From contig JAEXCS010000038.1 in NCBI GenBank assembly GCA_023402075.1, forward strand, positions 1 to 33,337: a stretch of DNA of 33,337 nt. The letters are read 5' to 3'. Each line of letters begins with the position of its first letter. Positions within the stretch are counted from its first letter, which is position 1. The notes under the pieces are model-generated. The model ran no database searches. It saw only the letters and a list, made by a program, of their open reading frames with translations, and was not told the DNA's origin. The position numbers were made by a program, and so were the translations under genes. Of the stretch, positions 23,174 to 31,177 are shown one piece after another. This DNA comes from Bacillota bacterium (GTDB lineage Bacteria > Bacillota > Clostridia > Oscillospirales > Oscillospiraceae).

Positions 23174-23212
23174 TTGACAAATAGGATAACTGTGATATAT
23201 TTTAACCACAGT
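23174..23212 (+). promoter_or_regulatory. Promoter of the nifS/iscU operon with overlapping dyad
   Basis: TTGACA (23174-23179) and TATATT (23196-23201) are 16 bases apart. ACTGTG (23189-23194) and CACAGT (23207-23212) form an inverted repeat that brackets the -10 box, a natural repressor site, possibly for an IscR/Rrf2-type regulator not in this window. Confidence 0.65.
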
Positions 23213-23242
23213 AAACTGATATGAATTAGGGAGGTCCTAATA

Positions 23243-24433
23243 ATGCGTGTATATGTTGATAACGCGGCGACCACCGCCGTGAGTGATACGGCAGTAAAGG
23301 CTATGCTGCCATGCTTTCAGGAATTTTACGGGAACCCGTCCAGCCTGCACACGGTGGGGCAGGAGGCGGCGGAGCGGCTGTCTCTGGCCCGGCAGGTGTT
23401 TGCAAAAAGGCTGAACTGCGACCCCAGTGAAATTACCTTCACCTCCGGAGGCAGCGAGGCCGATAACCAAGCCCTTCGCTCTGCCGCCGCTGCGGGCGCG
23501 AAGAAAAATAAGCGGCACATCATCTCCACGGAGTTTGAGCACCACGCCATTTTACACACGCTGGAGCAGCTTTCCAAAGAGGGCTTTGAAGTTACGCTGC
23601 TGCCCATCCCCAAGTCCGGCGTGATCTCTCCAGAGCAGGTGAGAGAGGCCATCCGGCCGGACACCTGCCTTGTCACCGTGATGTTTGCCAACAACGAGAT
23701 CGGCACCATTCAGCCGATTCCCGAAATCGGGGCGATTTGCCGGGAGCTGGGCGTCCCCTTCCACACCGACGCGGTACAGGCGGCGGGACATCTTCCCATC
23801 GACGTGCGGGCCATGAACATCGATCTTTTAAGCCTTTCGGCCCATAAGTTCCATGGGCCCAAGGGCGTGGGCGTGCTGTACGTTCGGCGCGGTGCGCTTC
23901 CTCTGATGAATGTGATTTACGGCGGCGCACAGGAGCGGGGCAAGCGGGCCGGAACCGAGAATATCGCCGGAATCGTGGGCGCGTCTGCGGCCTTTGACGA
24001 GATCTGCGACCATTTGGAAGAGAACGCCGCCAAGGTCACTGTCCTGCGGGATCGGCTGATAGACGGCCTGACGAAAATTCCCCACAGCATTCTCAACGGC
24101 GAGCAGGAGCGCCGCCTTCCCGGCAACGTGAACCTGTGCTTTGAGGGGATTGAAGGGGAATCCCTGTTGCTGCTGCTGGACCAGAAGGGCATCTGCGCTT
24201 CCTCGGGAAGTGCCTGCACCTCCGGGTCTCTGGACCCCAGCCACGTGCTGCTGGCGCTGGGCCTGCCCCATGAGGTGGCCCACGGGTCGCTGCGGCTGAG
24301 TCTCAGCGAGTACAACACGGCGGAGGAAATCGACCATATTTTGGCCGAAACGCCGGGGATTGTGGAGTATCTTCGGAATATCTCTCCCGTGTGGGACGAG
24401 CTGGAAACCGGCCGTCTGAAGCACGTGATTTAA
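23243..24433 (+). CDS. nifS: Cysteine desulfurase (NifS/IscS family)
   Basis: A 396-residue PLP enzyme that takes sulfur from cysteine and passes it to the Fe-S scaffold. The PLP lysine lies in SAHKFHGPKG and the catalytic Cys in SSGSACTSGSLDPSH, the class I active-site loop. The N-terminal DNAATTAV block is typical. GGGAGGT before the ATG supports the start. The scaffold gene follows after 21 bases, so the pair makes a minimal Fe-S assembly operon. The name nifS follows the clostridial convention; a role in nitrogen fixation is not implied. Confidence 0.93.
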   Translation: MRVYVDNAATTAVSDTAVKAMLPCFQEFYGNPSSLHTVGQEAAERLSLARQVFAKRLNCDPSEITFTSGGSEADNQALRSAAAAGAKKNKRHIISTEFEHHAILHTLEQLSKEGFEVTLLPIPKSGVISPEQVREAIRPDTCLVTVMFANNEIGTIQPIPEIGAICRELGVPFHTDAVQAAGHLPIDVRAMNIDLLSLSAHKFHGPKGVGVLYVRRGALPLMNVIYGGAQERGKRAGTENIAGIVGASAAFDEICDHLEENAAKVTVLRDRLIDGLTKIPHSILNGEQERRLPGNVNLCFEGIEGESLLLLLDQKGICASSGSACTSGSLDPSHVLLALGLPHEVAHGSLRLSLSEYNTAEEIDHILAETPGIVEYLRNISPVWDELETGRLKHVI

Positions 24434-24454
24434 GCTTGAAAGGAGCGGGTAAAT

Positions 24455-24892
24455 ATGCTGTACAGTGAAAAAGTGATGGATCACTTTCAAAATCCCCGGA
24501 ATGTGGGTAAGATGGACGACGCCGACGGTGTGGGCGAGGTTGGCAACGCCAAGTGCGGTGACATTATGCGGATGTATATTAAGGTGGACAAGGACACGCA
24601 GACCATCAGCGATGTGAAGTTCAATACCTTTGGCTGCGGCAGTGCCATAGCCACCAGCTCCATGGCAACGGAGATGATTATGGGCAAGCCCGTGAAGGAA
24701 GCCCTGACGCTTTCCAACAAGGCCGTGGTGGAGGCGCTGGACGGACTGCCTACCCATAAGCTGCACTGCTCCGTTTTGGCGGAGCAGGCCGTGAAGGCGG
24801 CGGTGAAGGACTATTACGATAAAAACGGCATCGCCTATGGCGACGAACTGAACATCTGCGACCACGAGTGCGCACACTGCGCTGTGGAATAA
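24455..24892 (+). CDS. iscU: Fe-S cluster assembly scaffold (NifU/IscU N-terminal type)
   Basis: A 145-residue IscU-like scaffold with the three cluster-ligand cysteines Cys34 (KCGD), Cys61 (FGCGSA) and Cys105 (HCSVLAE). A C-terminal extension adds CDHECAHC, three further cysteines not found in standard IscU and common in clostridial NifU-like proteins. AAGGAG precedes the ATG. It receives sulfur from the desulfurase encoded just upstream, and a terminator follows. Confidence 0.93.
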   Translation: MLYSEKVMDHFQNPRNVGKMDDADGVGEVGNAKCGDIMRMYIKVDKDTQTISDVKFNTFGCGSAIATSSMATEMIMGKPVKEALTLSNKAVVEALDGLPTHKLHCSVLAEQAVKAAVKDYYDKNGIAYGDELNICDHECAHCAVE

Positions 24893-24903
24893 ATCCATAC
24901 CTG

Positions 24904-24936
24904 AAACGGGGGCCGGCATTGCCGGTCCCCGTTTTT
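24904..24936 (+). terminator. Terminator of the nifS/iscU operon
   Basis: AACGGGG..CCGGCA pairs with TGCCGG..CCCCGTT, followed by TTTT. It lies 11 bases after the iscU stop. Confidence 0.9.
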
Positions 24937-25081
24937 GCCTGTTTCACACGCAGCTTTGGCATTTGTCCCAAACCCGTGGCTCAAAGGCTTGCTCTTCGGC
25001 ATGACCGAGTCGGGCCGCGCATAAGAGAGAACAGCGGGCGGTCCGTGGCGCTGACTGCGGACAGCAGAAGGAGGGGCAATC

Positions 25082-25561
25082 GTGCGCAATTGCGGAGATG
25101 TGATTTTAAGCGGGCTTCTTTCATGCTTTGTAGGAAGTGTGTACTTTCTGATTGAGGTGGTATGGAAGACTGTTCGGGGCCATCCGGAAGGCATTAGCTG
25201 GACCATGCTGGTGCTGGCACTGGTGCTGGGAATGGTTATGGAGCGGATGGGCGCAGAGCTGCCGTGGAATTGCCCCATTTGGGCACAGTCCATTTTGTGC
25301 GGCGCTGCCGTTACAGCCGCAGAATTTCTTGCCGGATGTATCGTGAATTTGTGGCTGGGGTGGAATGTGTGGGACTATTCCGAGTTGCCGGGAAATGTCT
25401 TGGGGCAGATTTGTCCCCAGTTTGCCGTGCTCTGGTGCCTTGTCAGCGGGCCGGTCATTGTGGGGCTGGATTGGCTGCGGTATGCTGTGCGGGGTGGAGA
25501 GAGGCCCCGGTACACCTGGCGGCTTAAAAAACGGGAAATCCGCAGCATAAAAGGATTGTGA
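25082..25561 (+). CDS. PF06541-type (putative ABC-transporter type IV) membrane protein
   Basis: A 159-residue protein with four hydrophobic segments and the family-like block WDYSELPGNVLGQICPQF followed by a Trp-rich span. Members are annotated as putative ABC-transporter subunits, but their function is not established. The start is a GTG at 25082, chosen because AAGGAGGGG lies just before it. It stands alone between the iscU terminator and the EAL-HDOD gene. The region 25562-25697 after it is A+T rich and empty. Confidence 0.7.
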   Translation: MRNCGDVILSGLLSCFVGSVYFLIEVVWKTVRGHPEGISWTMLVLALVLGMVMERMGAELPWNCPIWAQSILCGAAVTAAEFLAGCIVNLWLGWNVWDYSELPGNVLGQICPQFAVLWCLVSGPVIVGLDWLRYAVRGGERPRYTWRLKKREIRSIKGL

Positions 25562-25697
25562 AGGTAAAACACTTAACTCAGACAGGTTATAATTTTGAGT
25601 ATTTGGTTACATAAAAATTCAAAAATTGAACATTAAATTTAAAAAAACTATTATTTCTTTGCCGGAGTCTGCCGATAAGATTAAAAAGGATTACTCT

Positions 25698-25727
25698 ATG
25701 AAAAAGCGGGCACGGAAAAGGGTTTGA
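25698..25727 (+). other. Possible nine-codon leader peptide upstream of the EAL-HDOD gene
   Basis: ATG at 25698 opens a frame reading MKKRARKRV and stops at 25725-25727. AAAAAGGA lies eight bases upstream. The strongly basic peptide ends 26 bases before the next start. It may be chance, a translational regulator, or the remains of a longer protein. Confidence 0.2.
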
Positions 25728-25753
25728 AACCGTCCCGCCGGAAGGAGGACACG

Positions 25754-27073
25754 GTGAGCGGCAAGTATATTGTACGGCAGCCGATTAAGGATGCCGACAG
25801 CAGCGTGATTGGATATGAGCTTCTTTACTACGGCGAGAATCAGGCGTTTGGAGAGGATTCTGTTTCGCCCGGCGGGGCAGAGGGGGCTGCGCCCAATCCA
25901 CCCGCCTCGGGAAACGACTTTGCGGCGGCTAACGCCATTTACAATTTTTTGACGCAGAATACCGATAAGGCGCTGACGGGAACGCTGAATTTTATGACAT
26001 TCACTCCCACGCTCCTGATGAAAAAAGCGCCCCGGCTTTTTAAAAAGTCCGAGTTGGTGATTCAGATTGAGGACAGCGTAATCATTCATCCGCTGGCCAT
26101 GCACTTTGTGCAGCAGTTTGCCAAGGAGGGCTATAAAATCGCGGTAAACGAGTTTCGGTTTGCCCCCCGATACCTTGCGCTGATGGACAAAATTCACTAT
26201 ATCAAGCTGAATTTCGCGTCCACCCCTGCAACCACGCTGGCCAACGTGATTGAACTGGCCCACAGCATGGGAAAGAAGTGCATTGCAACCAACATTAACG
26301 ACCCGGTGCTGTACAACGCCGCGGTGGGCCTGAAGGTGGATGCGCTGGAGGGGCCGTTTGTAGCGGAAAAGCTTTCCTGCAAGGCGCATACCAGCGGCTA
26401 TTTGCAGGGGAACTTTTTCCGGCTTATGGTGGCTGTTACCCGGGATGAGCCGGACATTGACGAGATTGAGCGGATGGTTTCTCAGGATGCGTCTCTGGTG
26501 TTTGGCCTGCTGCGAATGGCCAATTCTGTCTATTTTTCATCCTCTCATCGGGCGACTACCATCCGTCAGGCGATTATGACGCTGGGTTTGGGGCAGATTC
26601 GCCAGTGGATTTATCTTCTCAGTGCCAGCAACGCAGAAAATAAAATCGACCCGTCCTCTGAGGAGTTTTTAAAGCTGTCCTTCCTGCGGGCAAATTTTTG
26701 CAGCGATCTCATCGACTACACCCCTCGGGATGTCCTCTCCATCACCAAGGCGGACGCCTACCTTATTGGTATGTTCTCCACCCTTGGCTATCTTGTGGAC
26801 GCGCCCATGGAGGAGATTTTGGCAGAGGTTCCCGTGGTGGAAGAGGTCAAGCGGGCGTTGCTTTACCGGGAAGGCCCAGCCGGAAAGCTCTATTCTCTGC
26901 TGCTCAGCTATGAGCGGGCGAATTGGGACCAGATCAATGTTCTCGCAAACGAGCTGAACATTCCCACAAACCTGCTCACCAGCGTATACTTTGACTCTGT
27001 GGACCGGGCCAACATTATCTGGGCACGGATCACCGCGCCGGAGGCGGACGACCTTCCGGAGGAATCTGTGTGA
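25754..27073 (+). CDS. EAL-HDOD domain signalling protein (YuxH-like), EAL probably inactive
   Basis: A 439-residue protein with an N-terminal EAL-like domain (about residues 1-215) and a C-terminal HDOD domain (about 225-425, including SLVFGLLRMANSVYFSS and IRQAIMTLGLGQIRQW). The EAL signature is YELLY, and the catalytic acidic residues of active cyclic-di-GMP phosphodiesterases are mostly missing, so binding or protein interaction is more likely than hydrolysis. An unusual Gly/Pro/Ala-rich insert lies at about residues 36-52. The start is a GTG at 25754 with AAGGAGG five bases upstream; a TTG at 25724 is possible but less well placed. It is a single gene ended by the terminator at 27205-27248. 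Confidence 0.85.
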   Translation: MSGKYIVRQPIKDADSSVIGYELLYYGENQAFGEDSVSPGGAEGAAPNPPASGNDFAAANAIYNFLTQNTDKALTGTLNFMTFTPTLLMKKAPRLFKKSELVIQIEDSVIIHPLAMHFVQQFAKEGYKIAVNEFRFAPRYLALMDKIHYIKLNFASTPATTLANVIELAHSMGKKCIATNINDPVLYNAAVGLKVDALEGPFVAEKLSCKAHTSGYLQGNFFRLMVAVTRDEPDIDEIERMVSQDASLVFGLLRMANSVYFSSSHRATTIRQAIMTLGLGQIRQWIYLLSASNAENKIDPSSEEFLKLSFLRANFCSDLIDYTPRDVLSITKADAYLIGMFSTLGYLVDAPMEEILAEVPVVEEVKRALLYREGPAGKLYSLLLSYERANWDQINVLANELNIPTNLLTSVYFDSVDRANIIWARITAPEADDLPEESV

Positions 27074-27204
27074 CGAAACGGCGTCCCCCAATTTATCAGG
27101 AAACTTCCCCGGCCCCGCCCCCGGGAGGATCGAGAGGGGCAGACTGCGATTTGGGGCTTTTATTGCTGTGAAGTCTCGGAAAAATCTCAAATAATACGAT
27201 TCAG

Positions 27205-27248
27205 AAGCACCCGAAATCCGCTGAAAATGCGGATTTCGGGTGCTTTTG
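27205..27248 (+). terminator. Strong rho-independent terminator
   Basis: AAGCACCCGAAATCCGC (27205-27221) pairs perfectly with GCGGATTTCGGGTGCTT (27229-27245), followed by TTTG. It ends the EAL-HDOD transcript. The rest of 27074-27487 holds no gene; GGTCCA/TGGACC at about 27259-27286 form a weak dyad, and TATAAT at 27377-27382 is a likely -10 box for the following kinase operon. Confidence 0.85.
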
Positions 27249-27487
27249 TGCGTAAATGGTCCAAAACCTGTCGCAAAAAACCTGGACCCAGTTTTGCTGT
27301 TCGCCAAAAAGCGCCGTTCTTTTTACACGTGTGCTGGTAATATATGGGACTTAGAGGTATAGGCGAATTTAATGAGTATAATTGGAAAAAATTTGAAATC
27401 ACATAAACGGTAAATTGCGTGCCCATATTCGCCGCTTTTTGGGAGTGGGGGAGGGCGGCAGCTTGGTCGCGCCGAAAGGAGAGGCGG

Positions 27488-29116
27488 ATGAAGTCGGATG
27501 ACGTCAAGGAGTATCTGCGGCTGTGCCTGCGCTATCGCGTGGCCACGGTGCTGCTGTGCACCGCCGTCTATCTGATTCCCGCGGCGGGGGGAACAGGCTT
27601 TTTTCTTCGGCTGTGGATTGCAGGAGGAATGCTGCTGGCAGGCTTTTTAAGTACCGCGCTTTACGCATTCGCGTTTCACAACGGCGAAAATGAGAACTGG
27701 TTTAAAGTGCTGCTGGTGCTGGAGCTTTTTTCCTATGGCCTTCTGACCGGCCTGAGCGGAGGGCTATACAGCCCGTATCTCTGGTACTATATCAGCTGTC
27801 TGTTTATGATGCTGTCCCTGCGGCAAAGCTTTTTGTTTACCGGGCTGGGCATTCTATGGTGCCTGCTGTGTGTGGTATCGGGTCATCTGGCGGGGGTGCA
27901 TGGCACCGCCGCCTTGCAACCGGTCTATAATCTGGTCACCGGCGCCGTGGTGGTTATCGGTGCGTTTTATGTTCTGCTGGGTTGTATCCGCCGTCTGGAT
28001 GAGGCGGTGCGGCAGCAGTCATTGCTCAACGCGCGGCTGCGGGAGGAAAAAGAGCGCAGCGAGCAAGCGCTGGGGCACATCACCGAGCTGTATGATACCC
28101 TGAATCTTTTCGCTATGTCCGATCCGGACCGAGTGATGGAGGCGCTGGTTCAAACCCTGTGCAGAACCATTGCTCCCGGAGGCTGCGTGCTGGTTAAATA
28201 CGATCCGGAGGGCGGCGTGGAGCGGCGGGAACTTCATGGAATAGAGGAAGAAAAGGCCGCGGCGGCTTGGAGCGCTGCCGCAGAGGTTTTGCAAGGCGCA
28301 GTGGCCGGCTGGCACCCGATAAGCCGTGAAGCCGGCGAACCGGACTTTGAGGGCGTTTATATCGGGGAGTCGGCGCTGCCGCGGGGATTACTGCTTCGCC
28401 GCGCAGGGACGTTTGTTCCGGAAAAGCAGGACCTGTTTTACCGTGGAGTGATCGAAATTGTCTTCCGCAATATGGATACCCACAGGGAGCTAGAAACTTA
28501 CATCGCCGCCGAGGAAAAAAACCGCATGGCGGATGAAATTCACGACACAGTGATTCAGCGCCTGTTTGCGCTGGCGTGCGGCTTGAAAATGCTGGAGGGA
28601 AAAACCGCCAATTCCATGGAGGAGGACTGGAAAAGTCAGATTCGCGTGCTGGTGCGCTCGGTCGAGGGAATTATGAAAGAATTGCGGGAGGCCATTTACG
28701 GCAAGCGCTTTGAAGGCTGCGGAGCCCAAAGCTTTACCGGACGTGTGCAGGCCTATCTTTCAGAGATGGAAAGCCTGAGCGGCGCGCAAATCCAGTTGGA
28801 GCTGGACGAGCGGGCAGAGGAAATGACGGCCTCCCAAAAAATTGTTTTATACCGGATTTCCTGCGAAGCGGTAAGCAACGCGGTCTGCCACGGGCGCGCG
28901 CAGCGTATTGCGCTGCGTCTGGCGCTGACGGACAGGGAAATCTGCATGGAGGTACAGGATAACGGGACGGGACTTTCCGTTCCGTCCGGGGAGAGTCTGC
29001 GGGGAAACGGGCTGCGGAATATGAACCGCATGGTTTCTCTGCTGCGGGGCCAGCTATTGCTGGAAGCCCGTGAAAACCATGGAACGGCGGTGCGGCTGCG
29101 GCTGCCGCGCCGATAA
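27488..29116 (+). CDS. NarL-type sensor histidine kinase (HisKA_3)
   Basis: A 542-residue kinase. The N-terminal 190 residues hold about six membrane segments, followed by a coiled-coil (about 185-215), a GAF-like region (about 220-340), the HisKA_3 dimerisation domain with His352 in ADEIHDTVIQRL, and a HATPase domain with DNGTGL. AAGGAG six bases before the ATG at 27488 supports the start; the frame is open further upstream without a site. It partners the LuxR-type regulator that begins 15 bases after its stop, and the pair leads an apparent operon of exported-protein genes, so the signal probably concerns the cell envelope. Confidence 0.88.
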   Translation: MKSDDVKEYLRLCLRYRVATVLLCTAVYLIPAAGGTGFFLRLWIAGGMLLAGFLSTALYAFAFHNGENENWFKVLLVLELFSYGLLTGLSGGLYSPYLWYYISCLFMMLSLRQSFLFTGLGILWCLLCVVSGHLAGVHGTAALQPVYNLVTGAVVVIGAFYVLLGCIRRLDEAVRQQSLLNARLREEKERSEQALGHITELYDTLNLFAMSDPDRVMEALVQTLCRTIAPGGCVLVKYDPEGGVERRELHGIEEEKAAAAWSAAAEVLQGAVAGWHPISREAGEPDFEGVYIGESALPRGLLLRRAGTFVPEKQDLFYRGVIEIVFRNMDTHRELETYIAAEEKNRMADEIHDTVIQRLFALACGLKMLEGKTANSMEEDWKSQIRVLVRSVEGIMKELREAIYGKRFEGCGAQSFTGRVQAYLSEMESLSGAQIQLELDERAEEMTASQKIVLYRISCEAVSNAVCHGRAQRIALRLALTDREICMEVQDNGTGLSVPSGESLRGNGLRNMNRMVSLLRGQLLLEARENHGTAVRLRLPRR

Positions 29117-29131
29117 GAAGGGAGCGAGGGC

Positions 29132-29842
29132 ATGATTCTGATTTTGGACGACCATCCGCTGGCAAGGGCGGGATTGGCGTCGGTTATCCGCATGTACCGG
29201 CCGGAGGAGAACATGGTGCAGGCGGGATGCGTGCGGGAGGCCATGGAGCAGATGAACGCGGCGGCGGCGGACATGGCGTTTGTGGACGTAAACCTTGGGA
29301 AGGAAAGCGGCTTTTCTTTTGTGGAATGGCTTCAGGGGCGGGGGTTTGACACGAAGGTGTTTTTTATCACCTCCTCCTCCCGGGAAAGCGACTTTTTGGC
29401 AGCTCGGGAGCTGGGCGTAAACGCCTATGTGCTTAAGGATGCATTCCTCGATGAAATTCTGTACGGACTGCGGGTAGTGGAGCGGGGCGGAACCTTCTAC
29501 TCCCCCACGCTGATAGAGCAGCTAAACCGAAACCGCGAGGATGAGCGAAAGCTTGACAGACTTACGGCGCGGGAACTGGATGTGCTCATATTGCTCAGTC
29601 AGGCGTACAGCAACGGAAAAATCAGTGAATCACTTTATATCTCCGAGGCTACCACAAAAAAGCATATTACCAGCATCCTTGGGAAACTGGGGCTGGAAAG
29701 CCGCATGGAAGCCATGCTGTTTGCCAACAACAACCGCACCATCACCCGCGCGGCCATCAGCCGGGCGGTAAAAAAGGACAGGAGGGGGGACGGCCCATGC
29801 GAACTCACAGCCTGCGGAGCAGCCGCAAATGGTTTGTACTAA
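29132..29842 (+). CDS. NarL/LuxR-type response regulator
   Basis: A 236-residue protein with a receiver domain (Asp6/Asp7, phospho-acceptor Asp52 in FVDVNLG, Lys in YVLKDAF) and a C-terminal LuxR helix-turn-helix (LTARELDVLILLSQAYSN then ISEATTKKHITSILGKL). It is phosphorylated by the upstream kinase. The last 45 bases overlap the next gene in another frame; this tail after KKDRRGDG looks unstructured. It probably controls the genes that follow. Confidence 0.9.
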   Translation: MILILDDHPLARAGLASVIRMYRPEENMVQAGCVREAMEQMNAAAADMAFVDVNLGKESGFSFVEWLQGRGFDTKVFFITSSSRESDFLAARELGVNAYVLKDAFLDEILYGLRVVERGGTFYSPTLIEQLNRNREDERKLDRLTARELDVLILLSQAYSNGKISESLYISEATTKKHITSILGKLGLESRMEAMLFANNNRTITRAAISRAVKKDRRGDGPCELTACGAAANGLY

Positions 29843-30603
29843 TGCTTTTGGCAGTATCCATGACCGGCGTGGGGGCCACCTATGCCTCGTGGTCCGACAC
29901 GCTGAACGTCCACACGAAGCTGACCACGGCGGTATTTGATATGGCGGCGAAGGCGTCGGGGGAATATCGCGTCACGCTGGTGAAACCGGACGGAAGCACT
30001 TCTGTGGAGCTGAACGGCGTGGAGGCCCGGACGGAAGAGGATGGCAAATCGGTGGAGCTGTTGTTTTCTGAGGGCATTCCTGCAAACTATCTGCAAGAGG
30101 GGTATGCCCTCTGCCTGTCCGTTCCTCTCGAAAACGGAAAAGGCTCGTTTATGAACATCCGCCGTTACGAGCCGGATTTTTCCGAGGCGTGGGGGCAGGT
30201 GACACTTCAGGCGGAGGAGGTTTGCCTTCAGCTGAGTGGAACGGTTTATCTGGCGGAGGACGGCGGGGCCGGGCTGGGGAATCTGCTGAAAGCCTATGAA
30301 GTGCCGCTGAAGCTGGACATCTATCCCGGTTTTGAAGGAGAACCGGACGCTATGCGGGGCAGTTTGTATCTCAAGCTGACGGAGGAGAGCCTTGGGGATC
30401 TTGCTGAGCTGCCGGAGGAAGTGGAAATTCCGGCGGAGACTCTGGAATCGGCCCAGCCGGGAAGCTTGGTTCAAGCCGTGGGAGAAGAGACGGCGGAGAC
30501 AAACGGCATTTTAGTAAAGTATCGCTGCGAGGTGCCGCTGGTGATGGACCAGAGCTATGAGCCAGATCTCATTGCCCGCGTGGGAGAGGGGGGGACGGCA
30601 TGA
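29797..30603 (+). CDS. Exported SipW-substrate-like (camelysin/TasA-type) protein
   Basis: A 268-residue protein with a signal peptide: basic residues 1-11, a hydrophobic core (WFVLMLLAVSMTGVGA) and a site followed by TYASWSDTLNV. The pattern of a Ser/Asp-rich strand directly after the signal is typical of TasA/camelysin-like SipW substrates. The mature part is acidic and beta-rich with one repeated SLYLKL/TVYLAE type strand, and has no enzyme motif. GGAGGGGGG before the ATG supports the start even though it overlaps the regulator gene by 46 bases. It probably is a surface or matrix protein processed by the signal peptidase encoded two genes on. Confidence 0.6.
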   Translation: MRTHSLRSSRKWFVLMLLAVSMTGVGATYASWSDTLNVHTKLTTAVFDMAAKASGEYRVTLVKPDGSTSVELNGVEARTEEDGKSVELLFSEGIPANYLQEGYALCLSVPLENGKGSFMNIRRYEPDFSEAWGQVTLQAEEVCLQLSGTVYLAEDGGAGLGNLLKAYEVPLKLDIYPGFEGEPDAMRGSLYLKLTEESLGDLAELPEEVEIPAETLESAQPGSLVQAVGEETAETNGILVKYRCEVPLVMDQSYEPDLIARVGEGGTA

Positions 30604-31148
30604 AACAAATGCTTCGCGCCGCTCTGGTTGCCGGAGCAACGGTTTTAAGCAGCACTGTTATTGCCCTGGGATATTGGATTGACTCGATTCAGGTCAAAAC
30701 CGACGTCACGGTGCTTTACCCTGTGGAAATTACCGTGGTTCAACCGGAAAAAGCCCCGCTCCCAGAGGAAATTCCAACTGAAAAAATGCCGCCCGAAGGC
30801 GCGCCGTCGGATGGTACGGACGAAAAGTCTCCGCCCCAGGGCGAAGCAGACCTTGATAAAGAGAAAGCAACAAACCCCGCGGTCGAGCAGAATCCTTCAG
30901 GGGAAAAGTCCGGGGATGAAGCTGGGGAAAAGCCTGCGTCCGGTGCGTCGGCTGAGCTGGCCAGTCCTGCGGCTCCGGGCACTCAGCCGGAGGGAGGCTC
31001 CGGTGAGGAAGCGTCGGCTGATTCCCCGGAGGAACCCACTGGCGGCGGAAATTCCGAACCTGCTTTGGACGCTGGAACCGAAGATTCCGGAGAGTCGGCT
31101 CCTGCTTCCGGGACAGACGGCGGAGCCTATGAAGGCGCTTCCGACTGA
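30600..31148 (+). CDS. Exported acidic Pro/Glu/Ser/Gly-rich protein, SipW-substrate-like N-terminus
   Basis: A 182-residue protein. Residues 1-25 form a signal peptide followed by GYWIDSIQVKTDVTVLYPV, the same short beta-strand pattern as in the preceding protein (ASWSDTLNVHTKLTTAVFD). From about residue 50 the chain is low-complexity and disordered, dominated by Glu, Pro, Ser, Gly and Ala, as in wall-spanning or matrix linker regions. Start and previous stop overlap (ATGA). There is no LPXTG anchor. It may be a minor component or linker of the same surface structure. Confidence 0.55.
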   Translation: MKQMLRAALVAGATVLSSTVIALGYWIDSIQVKTDVTVLYPVEITVVQPEKAPLPEEIPTEKMPPEGAPSDGTDEKSPPQGEADLDKEKATNPAVEQNPSGEKSGDEAGEKPASGASAELASPAAPGTQPEGGSGEEASADSPEEPTGGGNSEPALDAGTEDSGESAPASGTDGGAYEGASD

Positions 31149-31177
31149 CAACGCAGGAAAACAGAGGAGATAAAAAG

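Noticed and set aside
23828..24919. Long minus-strand frame opposite nifS and iscU
   Set aside because: His/Val/Gly-rich low-complexity translation antisense to two certain genes; no ribosome-binding site or family motif.
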